Below, in pieces: positions 56,065-64,000 of a stretch of DNA of 64,000 bases. The notes under the pieces are model-generated. The model was not told the origin of the DNA, made no database searches, and was given only the letters and a program-made list of their open reading frames with translations. Position 1 is the first letter of the stretch. Every line of letters starts with the position of its first letter. The stretch spans positions 3,870,995 to 3,934,994 of the forward strand of contig JAJEKV010000042.1 of NCBI GenBank assembly GCA_021234155.1. Direction: 5' to 3'. Source of the stretch: Isoetes taiwanensis. Lineage: Eukaryota; Streptophyta; Lycopodiopsida; Isoetales; Isoetaceae. Position numbers and translations under genes: made by a program.

Positions 56065-58415
56065 TATTGAATATTACAAAGAAGTACATACATAATTGCA
56101 GAGGGAGGAATATAATCTTAGTAGACAAAGATAATCCACTGAGTGAAGCAACCTGCTTATGCAAAAGAATAATATACCTAGATTCCTCAAAATCAAGGAA
56201 TTTCTTCTCATGAGAAAGCTGAGACATGGGTATGCCTTAACCAATCTATCATGTGTCTCACAGAGAACCTGGTGAGCCCTTGAAGATACACCACAATAGC
56301 ACTACCACTATTCTGCCGCTCCACCATACTCACTCCTGTAGCTACGTCCACAAAGAAATCACACACAAAAACCTCCTAAATAATTCATAAAGTTTTCCTA
56401 CATCCAGAGTATCAAATCCTTAAATACACTGATCTACATACCATATTTATGGGCAAAATATTGTCCTGAATACCAGCCCCAACCAACTACACTGGCCAAA
56501 CCATTCGTAAACACTTTCCATATTATAAACTTCAAAGATGAAGTGTCCGTGGAAGTTGATCATATATTTTGATCTTAACTATGCCAAATGAAAGATTTAA
56601 GCAAAAAATGCTAAGCAGATGAAGGAATTGCGCCAAATTGCAAACTTTAAGAACATTTTTTTGCAACCTCAAGACATACTGCTCAACTGAAGATGAATAC
56701 ATGGACATGGATGGCTTGTTAACATCAACAGACTATAAGCAATCGCCTGATAAAGGAGAGGTGATGAGATAAAACAGAAGCTGGGCAGGGATAGTCTGAC
56801 CTGCTCTTGTCGTGGCGCTCCTGGCAATAGCAAGTTTGGGTGCCCCTGAGAATGCAAAACCAGCTATTGTTGCACACACAACGTCAAGCCAAGAACAAAG
56901 ATGTTGTACTTGATTCTTCAATTTCGTTGCAGAACTAAAAACCGCATTTGAATGTTTAGTACAACATGTACATGCTAGTTGGGCGAAATGTAATATGCAC
57001 GAGGAGCCATATTATCAAGATAAACCTAGCCCTCAACATATAGTGAAGACAACACAACCCTGCTATAAACCTCGGCTGAAGATAACACAACCCTACCTAG
57101 AACCTGTTGTACAGCTGGTTTATAGGTGCGAGGCTAGATATTTTTGCTTATTTAGATCTTTTGCATGCAACTGTAGTGTTGGCACATAGACATCCGAGGA
57201 TATAAATTCCAATGTTGTGTCAATGTAAAGTTGGAAAATATTTTTGTGCGATTAGATACTTTTGCACATATGCAATTGTCCAGTTGGTTCGAGGATGTAA
57301 CATCTGGTGTTACATTTTGCTGAAACTTTCGATTGTCAAGTATATCTTACTTGGGAAAAATGACGTAGAAAAAGTTCTAACAAGGTTGTGTGCTTGACGC
57401 CACGTGAGCCTATGGGATTGCAAGAAAGACTTGATCACATGGGCCATGATCCATAATATAAAAAATAGAAATGTCGGGTAGGTAAAAGAATGAAAAATAT
57501 AAGTTAGTCTCATATTTTCGACTTCACCTGGACACACAGATATGGAACTGGAAGCAGAGGAGCCTGATCGCCGGAGAGATGAAGCATGGGGCAGTCCTTC
57601 TTTGGCATTGCTATCTCTAGTCGTCCTTGCGTACCTGCGGAGTCGCCAGCAGAAACATGTGGCCATTCTTATCCCACTAAATTCCGCGACGATAACGGAT
57701 CTTCCTTGTCGTTTTTGAGCTCTAGAAGTTGATCCTAGTCTGCAGCATGCCCTTTTGATTTTTCAAGCGCCTCTTGGCAATGCATGTGAGCTGGAGATGT
57801 TAGTGTTGGGCGTTCTTACTTATGAACGATCAAGAAAGTGGATTAAATCCTTCAGTACTCCGGTAAAGAGGTTATTGATACCAAAGAGGGGTTAGGCATC
57901 CAATGGCGTCTCAAGTCAGACCGCAGTCCATAATCCTGTAATTCCTTGCCTTGATCTTATTTTATTGTGATGTTGAATGCTTAGAAAGAGCTTATAATGG
58001 CATTTGCAAAGAAAAAAAATTAGGCCTACAGTTTTGCATGCTGAACGTAGCTTTTCTCTAAAGGAACGGACTTCAAGAATGCTGATTTGAAGGATATGCT
58101 TGTATGCATTGCAGCATTAGTTTAATGCATTAGCAACACCCTTGATCTGGATGCAGATCTAGATCGTAGATTGTGACTTTTTTATATATCATGCATATTA
58201 GGAAACTGCACAAAATACAAGGAACTCCTGCTACTTTCTACCCACGATGATAATACTGATTTGCCATTATCATAGCTAATGAATTTCTTTCCAAATGGCG
58301 ATAGATATGTTATTGGTATCCTGAAGAAACATCAGCTCATTTGCAGAGAAAAAGTCAATAATATTCTTTTATGTCAAGTAAATTAGCTATGTGTTGCTGA
58401 CGAGGCCCAGCTTCT
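56065..58415 (+). repeat. Segmental duplication copy C (upstream region of the ethylene receptor)
   Basis: The most complete unit: the left part matches copies A and B, the right part (57584-58415) matches copy A right. It runs without interruption to 200 bases before the receptor ATG, so it probably holds the receptor promoter and 5' leader. A TATAAATT lies at about 57201. Confidence 0.85.
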
Positions 58416-58621
58416 GAACTAATTATATTTGATAAAATGGCTGCCATTTCTCTGTATCATACATGTTCAATATCTGCATTTTTTATTTGGTTTAGCTTTC
58501 CTTCTAAGTTTAATATCTCACAGCATCTTGTTCCTTTCATTTAGCTTACCATGGAGATAAACAACTGAACAGTTGTAGGCTTCATTGGTTCTGTAATATG
58601 AAATGATCGAGGTTTGGAACA

Positions 58622-60307
58622 ATGACAAGACAATGGAACAAAATCATTTGTGTTCTACCAGTTGTAATCACAATATTGTTTGCATTTTTCTCGAACACAT
58701 TCCGTTCTATGAACTGCAGCTGTGATGACGAAATCTGGATATGGTGGCAGAGATTTGGTGATTTCATGATACTGATAGCGTTGGTGTACGTTCTTACGCG
58801 TGCGCAACTATTTCCTCCTCGTAAGACTATTGTGCAATTTGTTTTATTTACAGTGCTGTGTGGATCAACCCATTTTATGGCAATATGGACCTATACCCAC
58901 AATACCCCTGCTATCATTTGGATTCAGACAATATTAAAGATGTGTACCGCTGTTGTTTCATTCTGGATTGCGACCACGTTGGTTGGTCAAATACCAGAAT
59001 TCCTCCATATGATAGTCCAAGAACACCTTCTAATACACAAGACTGAAGAGCTTCATCACGAGATAGACAGGATCAAAGCAAAGGATGCTGTGGGGCAGAA
59101 TATGAAAATGCTGACTCATGAGATAAGACGAACTTTGGATCGTAACACAATTCTCAACATTATACTGTTTAAACTACCAAGGTACCTTGGTTTGGAAAAT
59201 TGTGCTATCTGGATGCCAAATTTAGATGCCAATGCTTTGGAGTTAATGGACGAGCTCAACAGACGTCCTGTCAAGGAGACTCTGGTAGTACCCATAACAG
59301 ACAATGTTGTGCAGACTATCATTGAGTCTAACCAACCCGTGCTTATCCCTTCAGATTGTGCACTTAGTAAAGCAAGTAACCACAAGGGTATATCTGGCAT
59401 GTTGGCAGCTGTACGTTTACCCATGTTGTCAAGTTCAAATTTTAAATATGGGACTCCAAAGTCAGTTAATACCTCTTATGGAATCATGGTTTTGCTCCTT
59501 CCACATGAATGGCATCAGCATGAACTAGATATGATAGTTACTGTTGCTGACCAGGTTGCAGTAGCGCTTTCCCATGCAGCTGTTCTGGAAGATTCAATAC
59601 TTGTTCGCGACAATCTTTGTGAGCAGAATAGGGCACTGCATCGTGCAAAAATTGAAACTGCAACAGCAATTCGTGCAAGGCATCAGTTTCTGGAAGTAAT
59701 GAGTTTTTATTTTCAAATTCCAGTGCATGATATTTTGACTCTGGCAACACTTCTTCAGGATAGCAAATTAAGTGTTAAGAACAAATTACTTGTGGACATT
59801 ATTGCGAGAAGCAGCAGTATACTTCCTGCAGTGATCAGGGATGTGATGGAACTTGCACATGGTGAGGATTCTAATTTGTGTCTTGAGTTGCATCCATTTG
59901 AATTTTCTGCAGTCTTAAAACAGGCTGTAAATGCCATGCACCAAAAGATGGAAAGCAAGGGCCTTACTTTGAAGTTTGATGTTGCGGGTGATTTACCTAG
60001 CCATGTAATTGGTGATGAGAAACGATTTTACCAAATTGTGTTGAGCATAATGCGTATTGCTGTGGATTTTGCAAACGGTGGCTGTATATTTGTGTGTGCC
60101 AATGTCCAAAGAATAAATCGTCTTTTCCGCACAAGGAGCAATGATGAAGCGCATTCATCTGGCGGTGGTTCTCTCTATGTGAGAGTTGATGTGAAAATTC
60201 CAGGCTTAGCATTTCTGGAGGAAGATGCGTCTGATTCTGGGCAATCGGGGACAAGATCATTTGGAAATGGAAGGGTTGGGCTAGTGATTTGTAAAAAATT
60301 GGTCCAG
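58622..60307 (+). CDS. ETR: Ethylene receptor (hybrid histidine kinase homologue), exon 1
   Basis: Residues 1-562. A first hydrophobic stretch is at residues 8-24, then the dimer-forming Cys pair NCSC (32, 34). Three membrane helices follow with the copper ligands Cys80 and His84 (LCGSTH) and the conserved Asp47. A helical linker leads to MLTHEIRRTLDRNTIL and a GAF domain (about 160-310). In the kinase region the phospho-His position is Phe362 (MSFYF where ETR1 has MNHEM). The N-box Asn is Ile479 (GDEKRFYQIVLSIMRIAV), and only one Gly-rich box is clear (GNGRVGLVICK). The kinase is therefore degenerate, as in subfamily 2. These receptors sit in the ER membrane and repress ethylene responses through CTR1-type kinases. 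The ATG at 58622 matches the family start; a 5' leader acceptor (TTGTAG) lies at about 58579. Confidence 0.93.
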
Positions 60308-60377
60308 GTATAGTAGCATTTTATTTGAACAGCATACACCCTTGCTATGCATCTGTAACTGACACTTCTATTTACAG
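60308..60377 (+). other. Intron of the ethylene receptor (70 bp)
   Basis: Donor CAG|GTATAG and acceptor TTTACAG|TTG, phase 0. Joining the exons gives LVQ-LMQGYL, the family sequence at this point. Without splicing the frame ends two codons later. Confidence 0.9.
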
Positions 60378-60941
60378 TTGATGCAAGGATATCTTAAAGT
60401 AGAGAAAGATGGGCTTGATACATCAATATTTACCTTCGCTGTCAAATTCCAGTTACCATTTTCTTCAGGAGGCAAAGTTCGCAAATGGGATAGACATCTC
60501 AGAGGTGATCTAACAGATCTTAGTGTACTCTTGTTCGATGACAGAAGCACAAGTTGTATGGTGACAAAAAGAATACTGGATAAATTTGGCTGTCGGACAA
60601 TGCTAGCGTGTTTTGAGCATGAAGTGGTACACAGATTATCATCACCTGGAGACCCAACAGATATTTTGCTTTTGGATGTTTCTATGCATGAAATGAATGC
60701 TTTTGAAATTACTCTGAAGGTTCAGCAGTTGTTTGGCCCTGAAGAGCGTCCGTTGCTCGTTGCATTGGCAATGAATGGGGACAAATCAGTGCAGGAACGG
60801 TGCTTTCAGCTTGGAATAGATGAAGTTATCCTAAAGCCATTTTCATCACAGGACATGAAAGTAGCTTTATCCAAGTTGCTTGTAAGGATGACACCCCATA
60901 AACACAATGCAATCGAAAAGAATCTACTGCCTTTGCGCTAG
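60378..60941 (+). CDS. ETR: Ethylene receptor, exon 2 (receiver domain)
   Basis: Residues 563-749, ending in a stop at 60939-60941. It completes the kinase end (LMQGYLKVEKDGLDTSIFTF), then a full receiver domain: acidic pair Asp616-Asp617 (LLFDD), phospho-acceptor Asp662 (ILLLDVSMHEMNAF) and Lys715 (EVILKPFS). The usual Thr/Ser after the fourth strand reads Ala (VALAMNG). Total protein length of 749 fits ethylene receptors with a receiver. With the phospho-His lost in its own kinase domain, any phosphate must come from a partner protein. Confidence 0.93.
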   Translation: MMQGYLKVEKDGLDTSIFTFAVKFQLPFSSGGKVRKWDRHLRGDLTDLSVLLFDDRSTSCMVTKRILDKFGCRTMLACFEHEVVHRLSSPGDPTDILLLDVSMHEMNAFEITLKVQQLFGPEERPLLVALAMNGDKSVQERCFQLGIDEVILKPFSSQDMKVALSKLLVRMTPHKHNAIEKNLLPLR

Positions 60942-62732
60942 GTATGCTGTTTATGAACACTATTATGCATGTTACAGATGTTTTTCTCGGGTCCTGTTAC
61001 ATAGCACTTGAAAGGTTTGTGATCTTGGACCTCATTTATTGACCTCAGGTTTGTGATTTGTGCCTCTATTACCAATTATGACATAGTCTGCTGTGTTAAT
61101 TTTCTCGTTTTCTAGGTGAAACTAACTGTAAATCTGTGGTTTATGTGACAAAAGGAGTTATTTGATGTCCGATGATCATCCAGCGATTCAAGATTCGATT
61201 GTAAAAAAATTGAAGTTCAAGATGCTTATGAGAGTACAAAAATAAGGTGTTGGCACACTTGGAACATTTGAGGCAGCTTAAACAATTGAAATTCTCAAGT
61301 CTGTACCACAACGCTGACTTGCAATATCAATTCTGCCTGTTTTACCCTTTACTTCGTTGTTTTCCCTCCAATCAATAACTCCTCAAGTTTTCGGAGCCAA
61401 CAAACTGCATTGGTTGAATAGTAACATTCCGTGTATAGTTGCAATACAGGCCAAGTAAAAAATATCGTAAGTAGCAGTCAATACCGTTCATTAACAATGA
61501 TATCTAAGTGCGAACAATTCTATTAAAGTGTGATGTTGCTTCTGGCCGTTATAAAACAATATGACTAATATTCCCAGAACTACACATGGATTCGGCATCA
61601 AAGCGGCAACAGCCTAGCATAGATCACGTTGTAGCCGATTTCTGCCTCAGGGAGGTTTCTTGCATCAAGCCAGGGGGATTTCTTCCAGGGGGATTTTGGC
61701 TCAGATTTTGTTGGAAGCTCCTGTTTTGGCCATCCCGATCTCTGCTTCAAGGTCGAAATCAGCTTAGAGTAAATATCCGTGCAACATCGGATTCTTGGGC
61801 TCCCTCGTCGCAATGCCGATTTGGACTCAATATTAGACCCACCAAGAGGAAAATTAGATTAGTAAGCATAGGGTTGGTAAGCGGCGGGTTCGTTACAGTT
61901 TCACACCATGACTAGACGGGCTCGGTCCAAAAATTCTAGTGCCACTTCTGGGGACCTCCTAAACCAATATGGTATTTGGGTCGCAAAATTTAGTTTAGGC
62001 TTATTGTGGTGCTTCCACGTGGCAAGTAATTCCATTGCAGAATGGTAGTTGAGTCTACCATTCTGCATCTCCGGTTTCCAGCCAGTTAACACCATACTCT
62101 GTTTTCTCTGTTTTCTGCAATACTTAGTTTCTGCTTAGAATTAAGAGCTCTGTTTCTACAATACTTTGTTTATCCTCAGTTTTGAGGTCGCCCTGCCAAC
62201 AACAACCGTGATTCATCTGAATCTGCCATCTGAAATCCATGAATCGACCCTTTTATATTTCGAAATACTGTTTTCATATGAGGCAAAAGCCTGATTTGGC
62301 CGGATTTGGTGGAGGCGGAGCTCTGCTCTGCTGTAAACCCGTTTTTTATAGAAGTCAGAAGCAAAAGAAAGCTAAGGTCATGCATGCATGCATTTACAAG
62401 ATCGTTACCATATCTACAAATTTGCAAGCACGGTTATGGCCGCATGCATGAATCTTGAATCCGGCGGCCATATTTTCAAACCTGGACGATGCCTGTGCAA
62501 GAATCTTTGCAAATACATGAGATTTAGGAAAAAAACAAACAGAAGCTGCCAAGAACAGAACAAACAACTGCACCTTGTCTAGGAAGGGAGGTTCTGCTTG
62601 GCACCATCGCTGCAGGACCTCAAAAATGCTCTGGCGCCTCAAAAACGCTCTCAAAATGCTCTAAAAAATGCTCTGGCGCCTTAAAAATGCTCTGGCGCAA
62701 CAAAGAGACACAAATTTTGCTTCCCAAATACC
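60942..62732. other. Downstream of the receptor: 3' UTR and intergenic
   Basis: AT-rich 3' region directly after the stop, then no gene supported. A frame at 61586-61915 has no family features. At 62620-62700 the words AAAATGCTCTGGCGC(C) recur four times as a short tandem repeat. Confidence 0.5.
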
Positions 62733-62863
62733 ATATTGTGGGTTCACGATATTTGGTCTGCCATTCTGGCAGTACCGGTGACCCGCTCCCGGCTAAAGCC
62801 GGTCGCGGGACCCCACCGGTACATGCCAGAATGGCATCCCAAATACCGTGAACCCATACAATT
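62733..62863. repeat. 130-bp foldback (MITE-like or hairpin RNA)
   Basis: The left half (GGGTTCACGATATTTGG, GCCATTCTGGCA, TACCGGTG, CCCGC) is the near-perfect complement of the right half (GCGGG, CACCGGTA, TGCCAGAATGGC, CCAAATACCGTGAACCC). The loop is only a few bases around GGCTAAAGCC near 62800. Arms of about 60 bp with no coding sequence fit a foldback MITE or a precursor of small RNA. Confidence 0.85.
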
Positions 62864-62964
62864 AATCCAGCTTCGGGATCAAATGATCCCCAAGCTCCAT
62901 CGGAGCACGTCGGAGCACGATATCCTATCCTAGAACACGCGATGCTCGACCGTAGTGTCATGTC

Positions 62965-63075
62965 AGCATGGTTACCGGGAACGGCGTTCCAACACTGTTC
63001 CCGTTCCCAACACGTTCCGGGAACTTTTGTTCCCGTTCCGAATGTGCATGCTACTGGGAACGGTTCCCAACTATC
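62965..63075. repeat. Clustered GGGAACG / CGTTCCC inverted words
   Basis: At least eight copies of GGGAAC(G) or its complement within 110 bases, in both orientations, including CGTTCCGGGAAC and TTCCCGTTCC. Able to form small alternative stems. Confidence 0.7.
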
Positions 63076-63490
63076 AAATATTTTTTGCCATTTTCTTCAC
63101 ATATTTTTTTTCCTTTTATTTTTGGAATTCTCGAACTTTTTTTTGCTCCTTTCTGATTCGTAATCTTCTCTATCTATTTCTATCTGGCTGAAACGCGACC
63201 ATCTCTAGTTCGATTCGTCCATGCCCGGCCGACCAGGAGGTGCAGCATCAGCCCAGCCCTTGCAACAATGCATACTTCAGTCTTGATGTTGTGTATCTAA
63301 TCTCGTATAGTCACTTTTCCTTCTATTATGTTCTATTCTTGCTACTTGTATCTGAATATTGATGTCTTCTGGCTACAAGCGTAATTCCATTTTTGTTGCT
63401 TGCATATGAATGTGCACAAACACCCATGTAAGCCTTTGAAGGCATTGCATTTATTGCACGTATTGCATTATTTAGTGTGACCTTGTTCAT

Positions 63491-63614
63491 GTGGTTGTAA
63501 CTTAATGTTCTGTCTTTTTATCCACGTCACACATAGTTACATCCTCTACGATGTGGTTGTAACTTAATGTTCTGTCTTTTTATCCACGTCACACGTAGTT
63601 ACATCCTCTACGAT
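63491..63614. repeat. Tandem duplication of 62 bp
   Basis: GTGGTTGTAACTTAATGTTC through CATCCTCTACGAT occurs twice in a row with one base change (CACATAG against CACGTAG). Confidence 0.9.
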
Positions 63615-63619
63615 CGTTG

Positions 63620-64000
63620 TAGTTGTTAAAAAAGGATATGGCAATACAATTATTTAAGTATAAAGTTGTAGTTGGAAAAGGACATGGCTTGTAGTTGGAA
63701 ATGGACATGGCAACACACTTAAATATTTAAGTATAAAGTTGTAACTGTTGGAAAAGGATATGGCAATACAGTTATATAAGCATAAAGGAACAAACAATAG
63801 AGAATTTACTGAATATGATATTCTTCCTCAAATAGCACCAATACATAACTGATTTGAGTTTTTTATAAAAGATGTTACCCTGTAGGCACATGTAACCGTA
63901 ACCTGCTATAGGACTGGGGAGAATATGCAGATCAAGTGCAGTCATTTGTTTGCCACCTGCATAGTTCTTGTAGCTCCTGTTGGTTTGGATTATTCTCCTT
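63620..64000. other. Window end, short repeats, no gene
   Basis: Words such as GGAAAAGGATATGGCAATAC and TTTAAGTATAAAGTTGTA recur at 63630-63780. No coding sequence recognised to the window end. Confidence 0.5.

Noticed and set aside
62620-62961. A 113-codon minus-strand frame and 61586-61915 plus frame as genes
   Set aside because: The first runs through a hairpin and short tandem repeats; the second has no domain or family features.

Overview
The window is nuclear DNA from a land plant with a repeat-rich genome. The evidence is one host-type gene for an ethylene-receptor histidine-kinase homologue with a plant receptor layout and a consensus GT-AG intron, together with plant-type Ty3/Gypsy chromovirus, Ty1/Copia, CACTA, PIF/Harbinger-like and LINE elements nested in each other. 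I cannot name the species. Little here is single-copy host sequence.

Layout. 1-1.2 kb: nothing recognised. 1.2-4.4 kb: short palindromic tandem repeats around a 2.2-kb palindrome whose arms each carry a RING-H2 reading frame (minus copy open, plus copy damaged), then a 4-unit tandem repeat. 5.8-32.3 kb: a giant inverted repeat (arms about 3.3 kb, 83-bp loop at 22.2 kb) made from the end of an older LTR element. Its left arm is split by a 13.1-kb chromovirus (8842-21942). Its right arm is split by two LINEs of one family lying tail to tail (about 24969-26160 on +, 26271-31967 on -). 35.5-37.6 kb: a truncated Copia. 38.5-58.4 kb: three copies (A, B, C) of a segmental duplication that includes the region just upstream of the ethylene receptor. 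Copy A is split by a Copia (39778-45823, 5-bp target duplication), itself split by a CACTA element (41212-42591, 3-bp target duplication). Between copies A and B lies a degraded Gypsy-type LTR (46657-53405) split by a 5.8-kb Harbinger-like element (46974-52743, TAA target duplication) carrying an ABCG/PDR transporter fragment. 58.6-60.9 kb: the ethylene receptor. 60.9-64 kb: intergenic, with a 130-bp perfect-looking foldback and short tandem duplications.

The most striking content is inside the chromovirus. Between its 5' LTR and gag it carries a separate gene encoding a histone H3-like protein: an exact H3 tail start (MARTKQTARK), about 300 residues of charged and proline-rich insertion, and a C-terminal H3 histone fold of exactly canonical length (about 89 residues). 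This gene has its own TATA box and a poly(A)-like end. It and the following transcription unit are each preceded by two copies of the same hairpin repeat and a TATAAATAG box, so the promoter cassette looks duplicated. The same element ends its integrase with a chromodomain, the domain class that reads methylated H3 tails. One mobile element therefore appears to encode both a histone tail and a histone-tail reader. The H3 frame is interrupted by frameshifts. Because the two LTRs of this element differ largely by one-base run-length changes, some of those frameshifts may be sequence errors.
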